Origin: Paraburkholderia nodosa
Lineage (GTDB): Bacteria; Pseudomonadota; Gammaproteobacteria; Burkholderiales; Burkholderiaceae
Assembly: GCF_001718195.1 (NCBI RefSeq)
Contig: NZ_MCNV01000007.1
Coordinates: forward strand, 248,001 to 312,000
Direction of reading: 5' to 3'
Length of the DNA stretch: 64,000 nt
Both the position numbers and the translations under genes were made by a program. Each line of letters starts with the position of its first letter. Positions within the stretch are counted from its first letter, which is position 1. The notes beneath the pieces were generated by a model. That model saw nothing but the letters and a program-made list of their open reading frames with translations, had not been told where the DNA came from and searched no databases. This document shows, one piece after another, positions 1 to 7,566 of this stretch.

Positions 1-209
1 TCGATGGCATCCTGCTCGCTGCGCCAGGTTTCGTCGCCATCCGCGTGATACGTGACCGTATGGCCCGGCTTCGCGGGATTCGCGCCGGGATGGCAAACGT
101 AGGCCGTGTAGGTGTAGCGGTTCGCGCCTTCCTCGGCTGGCGTGGCGCTGACGTGAATCTCGAAGCCTTCGTAGTCGACCTCATGCATCGCAAGCGGTTG
201 AGCGCTCAT
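1..209 (-). CDS. Hypothetical protein, N-terminal part
   Basis: The minus strand reads an open frame from ATG at 209 to the window edge, giving the first 69 residues (MSAQPLAMHEVDYEGFEIHV...). The start is preceded by a strong Shine-Dalgarno (CCGGAGGTCAC). The peptide is soluble-looking, has no signal peptide, and contains a Tyr/Thr-rich stretch and one Cys-His pair. I do not recognise the family. The C-terminus lies outside the window. It is divergent from the SRPBCC gene that begins at 370. Confidence 0.6.
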   Translation of the reverse strand, partial: MSAQPLAMHEVDYEGFEIHVSATPAEEGANRYTYTAYVCHPGANPAKPGHTVTYHADGDETWRSEQDAI

Positions 210-369
210 GGTGACCTCCGGGTGCCGCGGGTTAGCGGCTACGGGCTATCCGGCCGATGGGTATGCGGCCAGGTGTTCGGTATTGATTCGGTATTGGGAA
301 GTTTAGGCGATGGGTCCCGGGCGGGTGGCCTACTATTGCAGGGCGATCCACCACCCTTGGAGCTTAGAC

Positions 370-816
370 ATGGCATCGAACACCGTCCGCCTGCATCGTG
401 TGCTGCGCGCGCCGCCCGAGCGCATCTATCGCGCCTTTCTCGATGCGAGCGCAGTCGTGAAATGGCTGCCGCCCAACGGCTTCACCTGCACGGTTCATGA
501 ACTCGACGCGAAAGTCGGCGGCCGCTACCGGATGTCGTTCAAGAATTTCACGGCCGGCCACGGTCATTCGTTCGGCGGCGAATATCTCGAGCTCGTGCCG
601 AACGAGCGTTTGCGATACACCGGTGTGTTCGAGGATCAGCACCTGTCCGGCACCATGCAGACGACCGTGGAGCTGCGCGCCGTGTTCTTCGGCGCGGAAA
701 TGACCGTCGTGCAGGAAGGCATACCGGAGATCATTCCAGTCGAGGCGTGTTATCTGGGCTGGCAGGAGTCGCTGGCGTTGCTCGCGAAGCTCGTCGAAGC
801 CGAAATCCAGCAGTAA
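370..816 (+). CDS. SRPBCC (AHSA1/START-like) domain protein
   Basis: This 148-residue protein fits the AHSA1 branch of the SRPBCC superfamily, a helix-grip fold with a hydrophobic ligand pocket. Visible hallmarks are the N-terminal RVLRAPPERIYRAFLDAS, then VVKWLPP, a GGRYRMSF strand and a C-terminal GWQESLALLAKLVE helix. The start is ATG 370 rather than the upstream GTG-like extension, because GGAG lies about 8 nt before it and the protein then begins exactly at the domain. It ends in a bidirectional hairpin facing the gamma-glutamyltransferase gene. The ligand is unknown; a stand-alone small-molecule-binding or stress protein is likely. Confidence 0.85.
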   Translation: MASNTVRLHRVLRAPPERIYRAFLDASAVVKWLPPNGFTCTVHELDAKVGGRYRMSFKNFTAGHGHSFGGEYLELVPNERLRYTGVFEDQHLSGTMQTTVELRAVFFGAEMTVVQEGIPEIIPVEACYLGWQESLALLAKLVEAEIQQ

Positions 817-821
817 AGAAA

Positions 822-845
822 AAGGGGCGCTCGCGCCCCTTCTTT
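822..845. terminator. Bidirectional hairpin between convergent genes
   Basis: AAGGGGCG/CGCCCCTT forms an 8-bp stem with a 4-nt loop. It is flanked by A-rich sequence on the left and CTTCTTT on the right, so it can end transcripts from both the SRPBCC gene and the gamma-glutamyltransferase gene. Confidence 0.75.
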
Positions 846-861
846 CCGACCGTGTGCTGCC

Positions 862-2454
862 TCAATACCCGAGCGCGCAGCCGTCCTTGCGATGATCGGA
901 CGCGCCGGTCAACACGCCCCGCTCCCAGTCGATGCGGATCGCCTGCGAACCGCCAATCGGCCCGGCAGCGGGCACGAGCTTGAAGCCGCGATCCGCGAGC
1001 ACCGCGCGCGCGTTGGCGGGCAGGGTCGATTCGATTTCCACGGTGCCCGTGCCAGGGCGCGGAAAGACACGCGGCAGATCCATCGCCGCCTGCATGTCGA
1101 GGCCGTAATGCAGCACCTTCGAGAGGAAGTGCGCATGGCCCATGGCCTGATAGTGGCCGCCCATCACGCCGAAACTCATCTGCACGCGGCCGTCACGCGT
1201 GACCATCCCGGGAATGATGGTGTGCATCGGACGCTTGTGCGGCGCAATCGCGTTGGGGTGTCCTGGCGCGACCGAGAAACTCATGCCGCGGTTGTGCAGC
1301 ATCACGCCGGATTCCTTGCCCATCAGCCCGCTGCCAAATGGATAGAACAACGAATTGATGAAGCTCACGCAGTTGCGGTTGCGATCGACGACGGTGATGT
1401 AGACCGTGTCGCGGTGCTCGACCTGGCTGGGCGCGGCGGCCGGGTCCAGAACGCTTTCGAGGTCGATGCGGCTGCGGAGTTCGTCCACATAGTCGTCGGA
1501 TAGCAGGCGCTCGACATCGACGCCGCCATGGCGCGGGTCGCCCAGCACGGCGTCGCGTACGGCGTAGGCGAGCTTCGCCGCCTCGATCTCGCGATGTAGA
1601 CGATCGGCGTCGAGCGGGCTGCCTTCGGCGTCGTATTTGTCGAGCAGACGCAACAACAGCAGCGCGATGACGCCCTGCCCTGCCGGCGGACATTCGATCA
1701 CGTCGTATCCGCGGAATTTCGCGCGGATCGGCGTGACGTATTCGCCGCGGAATTCGGCGAAATCGTCCAGCGTGTGCAAGCCGCCGTGCGCCTGAAGCTG
1801 CGCGACGAGATCGGCCGCGATGGCGCCGCGGTAGAACGCGTCGCGGCCCGATTCGGCGATGGCGCGCAGCGTGTTCGCGAGGCGCGGTTGACGGTGCGTC
1901 GAGCCGGCTCGCGGCGCAGCGCCATCCACGAGCATGGTGGTGCGCGCTACGGCGTCGCGCGAGAGCGTTTCCACTTCTGCCGCCCAGTCGTGCGCGGTGC
2001 GCGGCGCGACGGCGTAGCCTTCTTCAGCGAAACGGATGGCCGGAGCGAATACGTCGCGCAGCGGCAACTGGCCGTGATCGCGATGGAGCGTGGTCCATGC
2101 ATCCACCGCGCCCGGCACCGTGACCGCGTGCGGCGAATGACGCGCGATGGCTTCCACGCCCATGGCGCGCAGACGCTCGGCGCTCGCGGCCGCGGGGGCC
2201 CAGCCGGAGCCGTCATAGGCGACTACGTCATCGGTGCCGCCGCGCGAATAGAGCGCGAAACAGTCGCCGCCTATGCCCGTCGAGCCGGGTTCGACAACGC
2301 ACTGCACCGCGCACGCGGCAATCGCGGCATCCATGGCGTTGCCGCCGGCGGCGAGAATCTGGACGGCGGCGAGCGTCGCGCTCGGGTGCGAAGTCGCAGC
2401 CATGCCGTTGCGAGCCATGACGAGCGAGCGGCCCGGCGTTTCGAAGTTACGCAT
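862..2454 (-). CDS. Gamma-glutamyltransferase family protein
   Basis: 530 residues, an Ntn-hydrolase of the gamma-glutamyltranspeptidase family, which autocleaves and transfers or hydrolyses gamma-glutamyl groups (glutathione and related compounds). The N-terminal segment has the family pattern MAATSHPSATLAAVQILAAG and GGNAMDAAIAA, then EPGSTGIGGDCFALY. The predicted self-cleavage site and nucleophile is Thr350 in DTVYITVVD, followed by the small-subunit motif NSLFYPFGSG. No signal peptide is visible, unlike periplasmic E. coli Ggt; this resembles the cytoplasmic YwrD-like group. It is the last gene of a co-directional cluster with an amino-acid ABC importer, 69 nt after the ATPase gene, suggesting it processes the imported compound. 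Confidence 0.9.
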   Translation of the reverse strand: MRNFETPGRSLVMARNGMAATSHPSATLAAVQILAAGGNAMDAAIAACAVQCVVEPGSTGIGGDCFALYSRGGTDDVVAYDGSGWAPAAASAERLRAMGVEAIARHSPHAVTVPGAVDAWTTLHRDHGQLPLRDVFAPAIRFAEEGYAVAPRTAHDWAAEVETLSRDAVARTTMLVDGAAPRAGSTHRQPRLANTLRAIAESGRDAFYRGAIAADLVAQLQAHGGLHTLDDFAEFRGEYVTPIRAKFRGYDVIECPPAGQGVIALLLLRLLDKYDAEGSPLDADRLHREIEAAKLAYAVRDAVLGDPRHGGVDVERLLSDDYVDELRSRIDLESVLDPAAAPSQVEHRDTVYITVVDRNRNCVSFINSLFYPFGSGLMGKESGVMLHNRGMSFSVAPGHPNAIAPHKRPMHTIIPGMVTRDGRVQMSFGVMGGHYQAMGHAHFLSKVLHYGLDMQAAMDLPRVFPRPGTGTVEIESTLPANARAVLADRGFKLVPAAGPIGGSQAIRIDWERGVLTGASDHRKDGCALGY

Positions 2455-2523
2455 CGAAGCGTTCTCCTCTTTTGGTATCCTGATGATGTGTTATTTCACG
2501 TGACACAGCATTGCAGCTCATGC

Positions 2524-3324
2524 CTATGCAGAAGCAGGCATGGCAGTTCGCAACGTGCGCTTCAAGAACGTCTGCGTACGCGGATGCGAAGGCGCGGTGA
2601 AAATACGCTCGGGCGGCCCCTCTTCGATCAACTCGCCCTGGTCGAGCACGACCACGCGATCGGCCACCTCGCGAGCAAAGCCCATTTCGTGCGTGACGAC
2701 GACCATCGTCATGCCGTCTTCCGCAAGCTCCTTCATCACCTGCAGCACTTCGCCAACCGTTTCCGGATCGAGCGCGCTGGTGGGCTCGTCGAAGAGCAGC
2801 ACCTTCGGCTGCATGGCAAGCGCGCGGGCGATGGCGATGCGCTGCTGCTGGCCGCCGGAAAGCTGCGACGGATAGTGGTCGGCGCGATCGGCAAGACCCA
2901 CGCGGGCGATCAGCGCCTTTGCCTGCTTGACCGCCTCTTCTCGCGGCATCTTCAGCACATGGATAGGCGCCTCGATCACGTTCTCCAGCGCCGTCATGTG
3001 CGGAAAAAGATTGAAGCGCTGGAACACCATGCCGATATCGCGGCGCTGCCGTGCGAGCTGACGCGCCGAATCGCGCACCAGCGTGCCGTTCGGGCGTTCG
3101 ACAAAGCCGAGCAGATGGCCGTTCACGCGCACCCGCCCGCTGTCGTACGACTCGAGCAGATTGAGGCAGCGGATGAACGTGGTCTTGCCCGACCCCGACG
3201 AGCCGATCAGCACCACCACTTCCCCCTTCGCGACGCTCAACGAAATGCCGTTGAGCACCTTGGTCGAGCCGAACGACTTGTGAATGTCCGACGCCTCGAT
3301 GACGATTTCGCGTGCTTCGTTCAT
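2524..3324 (-). CDS. Polar amino-acid ABC transporter, ATP-binding protein
   Basis: 266 residues, the cytoplasmic ATPase of a GlnQ/HisP-type amino-acid importer. Walker [10 protein letters not shown] lies at residues 41-49. The ABC signature LSGGQQQR, Walker [13 protein letters not shown] and the H-loop VTHEMGF all follow in the usual order. It starts 1 nt after the permease stop, so the two are probably translated together. The large family is adapted to different polar amino acids; the substrate cannot be read from this subunit. Confidence 0.93.
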   Translation of the reverse strand: MNEAREIVIEASDIHKSFGSTKVLNGISLSVAKGEVVVLIGSSGSGKTTFIRCLNLLESYDSGRVRVNGHLLGFVERPNGTLVRDSARQLARQRRDIGMVFQRFNLFPHMTALENVIEAPIHVLKMPREEAVKQAKALIARVGLADRADHYPSQLSGGQQQRIAIARALAMQPKVLLFDEPTSALDPETVGEVLQVMKELAEDGMTMVVVTHEMGFAREVADRVVVLDQGELIEEGPPERIFTAPSHPRTQTFLKRTLRTAMPASA

Positions 3325-3325
3325 G

Positions 3326-4093
3326 TCAACGCCCCCGCAGCAGTTTCATCGTTTGCGCGCCGAACAGACGCGTATTCGCAGCCGGCTTCGCCTCGCCGCG
3401 GCCGAAGTGGGCTTCGAGCCGCCGCTGCACGAAACCCCAAAGCGTGGTGAGCGCGAGGAAGTAAATGCCGAGCACGAGATATAGCTCGAACACGCGGAAG
3501 TTCACCGAGGTGATCATCTGCGTGCTAAGCAGCAGTTCGGGCACGCCGATCACGCTCACGAGCGTGGTGTTCTTGAGCATGACGTTGAACTCGTTGCCGA
3601 GCGGCGGCACGATCACGCGGAACGCTTGCGGCAGCACGACGCGGCGCATGAGCAGCACGGAAGACATGCCAAGCGAGCGCGACGCTTCATACTGCCCACG
3701 ATCCACCGAACTCAGACCCGCGCGAATGATCTCCGCCTGATAGGCCGCCGAATTCATGCCGAGCGCAAGCACGGCTGCCTGAATATTGCCGGGCAGCGAG
3801 ATGATGCCGAAGTCGAGATCGTGAAAGTGAAAGATGTTCGCCGCGGCAAACGCGGTGTACAGGAACACGATCTGCATGAGCAACGGCGTGCCGCGCATGA
3901 CCCAGATATAGCCGCGCGCGAGATACTGCACGGGCAGACTCGACGAAAGCCGCATGAGCGCGACAATCAGGCCGAGCGAGGCGCCGAACGCGATCGCGCA
4001 GGCGCTGATCGAGAACGTGAGCCACAAACCGTGCAGATACGCCGGGCTTGGGTCCAGCAGGAATTTCCGGAAGATTTCCCAACTGAAATTCAT
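3326..4093 (-). CDS. Amino-acid ABC transporter permease (HisM/GlnP family)
   Basis: 255 residues with about five hydrophobic segments, an inner-membrane permease of the 3-TM amino-acid ABC family. The cytoplasmic EAA loop that contacts the ATPase is visible as [18 protein letters not shown] followed by LPQA. Only one permease gene is present, so it should act as a homodimer. It sits 15 nt after the binding-protein gene and 1 nt before the ATPase gene, as expected in an importer operon. Confidence 0.92.
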   Translation of the reverse strand: MNFSWEIFRKFLLDPSPAYLHGLWLTFSISACAIAFGASLGLIVALMRLSSSLPVQYLARGYIWVMRGTPLLMQIVFLYTAFAAANIFHFHDLDFGIISLPGNIQAAVLALGMNSAAYQAEIIRAGLSSVDRGQYEASRSLGMSSVLLMRRVVLPQAFRVIVPPLGNEFNVMLKNTTLVSVIGVPELLLSTQMITSVNFRVFELYLVLGIYFLALTTLWGFVQRRLEAHFGRGEAKPAANTRLFGAQTMKLLRGR

Positions 4094-4108
4094 GGCGTCA
4101 CTCCACGC

Positions 4109-4927
4109 TCACAGGCGATCGTTTTCGAGCTTCCAGGTGGCGAGCATCTTGCCGTAGCGATCGCTCTTCACGAGATCGGCCACGGCCTTCGCCACGGCCG
4201 GCGAAAGCGGCTCGCCCTTGCGCGCGCCAATGCCGGTCGCGATGCGATTGAAACCGGGCACCGCCTCCTCGAACATGTCGCCCGAGACCTGCTGGAAGTG
4301 CGCGGCGCTTTCCGAGGTGGTGCCGTAGGCGTCGACCTGATTCAGACGGAAGGCCTGAAATGCATCGGCATCCGAACTATAGACAACGATGTTCATGGGC
4401 GGCTTTCCCGCAGCCTTGAGCTTCTCGTTTACCTTGTCGAGCAGCGTGCTGATGGTCGTGCCGTTGAGCACCGCGACCTTCATGCCAGAAAGGTCGTCGA
4501 GCGAGCGCACGTGATGCGGATTGCCGCGCGGCACCATGATCGACTGGCTCGAATACATGTAGTCGACGATGTCGATGATCTGCCGGCGCTCGGGCTTGTC
4601 GAAAAGCTGGCCGATCACGAGATCGCATTGCTTCGCCTGCAGCGCCGGAATCTGCCCGCTGAAGGACATGACCTTCCACTCGACCTTGAGATTGCCGAGC
4701 TGCTTCGCGACGTCATGCGCCACGTCGACGGAGAAGCCGCGCGGCTGCTGGTTCTCGTCGTAGGACGCGAGCGGCGGCGCATCCATGCTCGAACAGTAGG
4801 TGAGCGTGCCGCCTTTCACGAGACCCAGATCGGCGGCCTGCGCCGCGGAGACGCCGACAACCTGCGCGAGGAGCGCAAAGCCTGCGCAGGCGGCGAGACG
4901 AAGACGCTTGAACTGTTTTGCTGACAT
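4109..4927 (-). CDS. Amino-acid ABC transporter substrate-binding protein
   Basis: 272 residues, a periplasmic class 3 (SBP_bac_3) binding protein. It has a basic N-terminus and hydrophobic core ending in SAAQA as a Sec signal peptide. The family start GTLTYCSSMDAPPLASYDEN and the lobe hinge GFSVDVAHDVAKQLG follow. I placed the start at ATG 4927 because AGGAG lies 7 nt upstream and this gives a proper signal peptide; the frame stays open further upstream without one. The gene is 62 nt downstream of the GntR regulator gene, in the same direction. Confidence 0.92.
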   Translation of the reverse strand: MSAKQFKRLRLAACAGFALLAQVVGVSAAQAADLGLVKGGTLTYCSSMDAPPLASYDENQQPRGFSVDVAHDVAKQLGNLKVEWKVMSFSGQIPALQAKQCDLVIGQLFDKPERRQIIDIVDYMYSSQSIMVPRGNPHHVRSLDDLSGMKVAVLNGTTISTLLDKVNEKLKAAGKPPMNIVVYSSDADAFQAFRLNQVDAYGTTSESAAHFQQVSGDMFEEAVPGFNRIATGIGARKGEPLSPAVAKAVADLVKSDRYGKMLATWKLENDRL

Positions 4928-4989
4928 CGAGAGGCTCCTGGCTGAATGTGAGCTGCGTGAGGTACGTCGACAGTTAGGACGCCGACGCG

Positions 4990-5673
4990 TTACGCTCGTG
5001 ACGCGGGCGATTCGAGGAACTTGATGATCTGGGGAACGGTTGATTCGAGGTGCTCGCGCAGCGCTTGCTCGGCTTGCGCGGGGTCGCGGGTGCGCAGCGC
5101 GTCGATGAGGATCTGGTGGGCGTCGCGTGCGCGTTTGCGTCTGAAGGTGGCCTGCTCGATCCACAGGCGCATGGGGCCTTCGATCAGCGTGTAGAGCGAG
5201 TGAATTTGCTGGTAGAGGCGCGTGCGGCCGCTGATTTCGCACAGGTATTCGTGGAACGCGCAGTGGCGTTGGACCCAGGTGTCCGTGTCGCCTACGCAGG
5301 CGTCCATGTCTTCCAGCAGGCGTTGGAGCTTCGTGAGATGCGCTTCAGTGCAACGGGGGGCGGCGACGCGCATGGCCAGGCATTCGAGCGCGATGCGCAT
5401 GTCGAAGATGTCCTGGACTTCTTCCACGGTCAGGCCGCGGACGATTGCGCCGCGGTTGGGGCGCTGGATGATCAGGCCTTCGGTTTGAAGTCTTTTTAGT
5501 GCCGCGCGGATAGGCATGCGGCTCATTGAAAGCTCTTCTGCAACCGTCTCGGCGACGATGCGCTGGCCTGCCGCGTAGCGGCCTTCGATGATGGCCTCCA
5601 GCAGGAAGCGGTAGGCCTCTTCCTCGGCGGTTAAGGCTAGGCCGGCGGTGTTGCGGACACTGGTAGCAGGCAT
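4990..5673 (-). CDS. GntR-family transcriptional regulator (FCD domain)
   Basis: About 227 residues. The N-terminal winged helix (LLEAIIEGRYAAGQRI, then ELSMSRMPIRAALKRL and NRGAIVRG) is typical of the FadR/FCD subgroup. The C-terminal all-helical FCD domain shows the expected His positions (HCAFHEYL, RARDAHQIL, LREHLE), which often hold a metal and a carboxylate ligand. It is the first gene of the cluster with the ABC importer and gamma-glutamyltransferase, so it probably controls them in response to their substrate. The start at 5673 (MPATS) is inferred from domain position; no strong ribosome site is visible there, and an in-frame start at 5820 is possible. Confidence 0.87.
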   Translation of the reverse strand: MPATSVRNTAGLALTAEEEAYRFLLEAIIEGRYAAGQRIVAETVAEELSMSRMPIRAALKRLQTEGLIIQRPNRGAIVRGLTVEEVQDIFDMRIALECLAMRVAAPRCTEAHLTKLQRLLEDMDACVGDTDTWVQRHCAFHEYLCEISGRTRLYQQIHSLYTLIEGPMRLWIEQATFRRKRARDAHQILIDALRTRDPAQAEQALREHLESTVPQIIKFLESPASRA

Positions 5674-5811
5674 TTTTGTGCGCTTGATCCGTTTTGTGCG
5701 GTGCGGGAGGATGCCATTGCAGTTGCTGAGTCGTTGGGGCAGATTACTCCAAGTGGATTTGTGGATCCAGTCTTTCAAAAAAGATTTGGTGGTTGTGGCT
5801 GTGGAAGGCGT

Positions 5812-5849
5812 GAAGGCCACGAGCCTTGGGGGTTCGTGGCCTTCTTTTT
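5812..5849 (+). terminator. Rho-independent terminator, plus strand, with no obvious gene
   Basis: GAAGGCCACGA/TCGTGGCCTTC is a perfect 11-bp stem with an 11-nt loop followed by TTTTT. The T tract is only on the plus strand, although both neighbouring genes are on the minus strand. Confidence 0.65.
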
Positions 5850-5878
5850 GTGGTGTGGGCTTTGGTCTGACGGGCGGG

Positions 5879-6103
5879 TCAGTCTGGGGTGATCACAAGC
5901 CTTTTGTCTTCGACCGTGATTCGGACGCGCTGGCCTGGTTCAAAGCCTGCGACTTCGAGCCATCGGCCAGAAAGCTTGAGCCAGGGGTAAAGCGGCGGGT
6001 CATTTCTTGCCCGCGAACTGTACTTGCGGTACCGCCAGGACTGCTGGATGGTTACGCGGCGCTCAGGATGCGCCTGCGATGCATTAAGATTGGCGTCAGC
6101 CAT
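5879..6103 (-). CDS. SymE-type toxin-like protein
   Basis: 74 residues. The core VTIQQSWRYRKYSSRA, DPPLYPWLKLSGRWLE, AGFEPGQRVRI and a final LVITPD matches the SymE toxin family. These proteins have an AbrB-like fold; in E. coli SymE is an SOS-induced toxin repressed by the antisense RNA SymR and encoded beside the hsd locus. ATG 6103 is chosen over a TTG two codons upstream because AGGAG lies 6 nt before it. That ribosome site falls inside a short inverted repeat. The gene is just outside the defence island. I cannot tell whether it is an active toxin. Confidence 0.8.
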   Translation of the reverse strand: MADANLNASQAHPERRVTIQQSWRYRKYSSRARNDPPLYPWLKLSGRWLEVAGFEPGQRVRITVEDKRLVITPD

Positions 6104-6105
6104 GG

Positions 6106-6121
6106 TCAACTCCTAGGTTGA
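6106..6121 (-). promoter_or_regulatory. Inverted repeat enclosing the symE-like ribosome binding site
   Basis: TCAAC/GTTGA with a 6-nt loop; the AGGAG of the toxin-like gene (6110-6114, minus strand) lies in the loop and stem. It could limit translation. Confidence 0.4.
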
Positions 6122-6135
6122 GTTGGTTTTGGTCA

Positions 6136-6170
6136 GCGGGCTGTGAGTGCTGGTAACACTCATGGCCCGC
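6136..6170. promoter_or_regulatory. Long hairpin between XRE gene and symE-like gene
   Basis: GCGGGC/GCCCGC is extended by an inner TGTGAGTG/CACTCATG arm with two G-U pairs and a 7-nt loop. It lies 28 nt after the XRE stop and 33 nt before the toxin-like start. No T tract follows on the minus strand, so it may be an mRNA leader structure or transcript-end processing site rather than a classical terminator. Confidence 0.45.
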
Positions 6171-6197
6171 GCTTCGCTTACTGCATTGAGACTCCGA

Positions 6198-6557
6198 CTA
6201 CTTCCGTGCCTGTGCGAGCACGGTATCCAACATTTGTGAGACGAACTGCTGTTTGGGCTTGGGTAGTTGTTCGATTGCGGCGATTTGCAGTTGTAGGCGC
6301 GATATCGAACTTCCTTTGCCTGGCTGTCGCGCGACTGGCCTGCACAGCAACTCTTCGAAAGAGGACATCAACCGGTCCACTAAAGCTGGCAACAGCGATG
6401 CCGGCACGCGCGAGCGCCCGACTTCATAGTGGGCTAGCGTTTGCTGTGCGATTCCGAGCGCTTCGGCTAATTCTTGTTGCGTCATGCCGCGCGCTCTTCG
6501 CGCCCTGGCAATGCGTTCGCCAAGTTCAATAAAATATTCTCGATCTATTGCGTTCAT
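6198..6557 (-). CDS. XRE-family helix-turn-helix regulator
   Basis: 119 residues. The N-terminal half is a lambda-repressor-like HTH (RIARARRARGMTQQELAEAL, then GIAQQTLAHYEVGRSRVPAS). The C-terminal part (LPKPKQQFVSQMLDTVLAQ) is a short helical tail. It lies directly upstream of the symE-like gene in the same direction, so it may be its repressor or a phage/island regulator. The pairing with SymE is inference from adjacency. Confidence 0.85.
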   Translation of the reverse strand: MNAIDREYFIELGERIARARRARGMTQQELAEALGIAQQTLAHYEVGRSRVPASLLPALVDRLMSSFEELLCRPVARQPGKGSSISRLQLQIAAIEQLPKPKQQFVSQMLDTVLAQARK

Positions 6558-6702
6558 GGTTAAATCCTGCGCTGATCATACACAGGTCTAAATAATCCGC
6601 TCAATTCCTGAGTCACGGCTAATTGTAGCGAATCCACTATCGCTAAAATCTAGAGTTGCTTTTACTCGGATCATTATTTAAGGTTTATTAATCGCGATCA
6701 AA

Positions 6703-6954
6703 TTGCAGATGCGCACCTCGCAGGGAAGAGATAGATACATCACCGGCAATCGCGCGCTGGAACCGACGGGTTTGCCGCATTTTTCGCTACATGGCCTGCG
6801 CCGCTCATTCGGCACATTGTCAGAGTCGGTGGAGGTCCCGGTCGGCGTTGTCGCACAAATCCAAGGGTACAAGCCGTCGGCAATTGCCAAAAAACACTAT
6901 CGCCGACGCCCTCTCGATCTGTCGCGCATGTGGCACGACAAGATCAAGGCTTAG
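6703..6954 (+). pseudogene. Tyrosine integrase remnant (C-terminal end only)
   Basis: The frame encodes the end of a tyrosine recombinase: GLPHFSLHGLRRSFGTLSE (box II HxxR), then VVAQIQGYKPSAIAKKHY with the nucleophile Tyr and RRRPLDLSRMWHDKI. The N-terminal catalytic domain and arm-binding domain are missing; an in-frame stop occurs at 6679-6681. The usual Gly-His before Lys-Pro-Ser is Gly-Tyr, which would damage the active site. The stop is 3 nt before the 16-bp island repeat, so this is the scar of an element that used the same attachment site. Confidence 0.8.
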
Positions 6955-6957
6955 AGT

Positions 6958-6973
6958 GCGGAGGAGGATCGAA
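6958..6973. repeat. Left attachment-site copy (attL-like) of the island
   Basis: GCGGAGGAGGATCGAA is identical to 20936-20951, which is the 3' part of the tRNA-Ala gene. The surrounding bases differ, so this is a discrete 16-bp duplication as made by integrases that target tRNA 3' ends. Confidence 0.75.
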
Positions 6974-7566
6974 ACGCCCCAACCCTTTAAAATCAATAAC
7001 TTACGGATTGCCGGGTAACAGCAGTGTCAAGCGAGTGTAGCAAAAAACGCTGGCGGCAGTGTCCACTGCACTACCCCGACCGAACGCAATTCGCCTATTA
7101 AAAAGATGAAATTTCCGAAGGGGATGGCGGCCAAGAATCAAGCCAGACTTAGGCAAGGCTCACAATAGTCTTTCCGCTAGGCGAATCGGTCATGCGCGCC
7201 GCGATGGAGTGCGGCCACAAGGCTTCCAACCAGTTCGCCTTGGGCTCCTACGAAGTAGATTGCGAAGGAAACGCTCGCGATGTCGGGGCTTCGACATTTG
7301 CAGTTGCGCGTACGATACATTCCATTGTCTGCCAGAGTCACCTTTTGTCATGCAGCTTCTTGGGATCAGCATGTTGGGCGTATTATCTGTAAAGTCGCGT
7401 CGGATCACCCTGCGCCCAAACGCATGAGCGATCTTACAGTTGAGACTAGCCAGCTCCGCAAGACCTTTGCGATAGATGCGCGGCGAATACGCTTGAAGTG
7501 ACGGATGCGCCAAAAGATGCCTTGGCCATCGACCACAGCACGGGGCTTTAAACAGGAGAATTTGTA
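6974..7566. other. Non-coding left margin of the island
   Basis: No convincing gene. Open frames here have no family signature and no ribosome site. The last bases carry AGGAG (7554-7558), the ribosome site of the GHKL ATPase gene. It may hold decayed mobile-element sequence that I cannot identify. Confidence 0.5.

Noticed and set aside
5695..5715. Third copy of the tRNA att repeat near the GntR promoter
   Set aside because: GCGGGAGGAT there resembles the repeat only partly and lacks the ATCGAA end, so it does not support a further boundary.
7190..7513. Possible genes in the left island margin
   Set aside because: Frames on both strands have no ribosome site, no family pattern and unbalanced composition.
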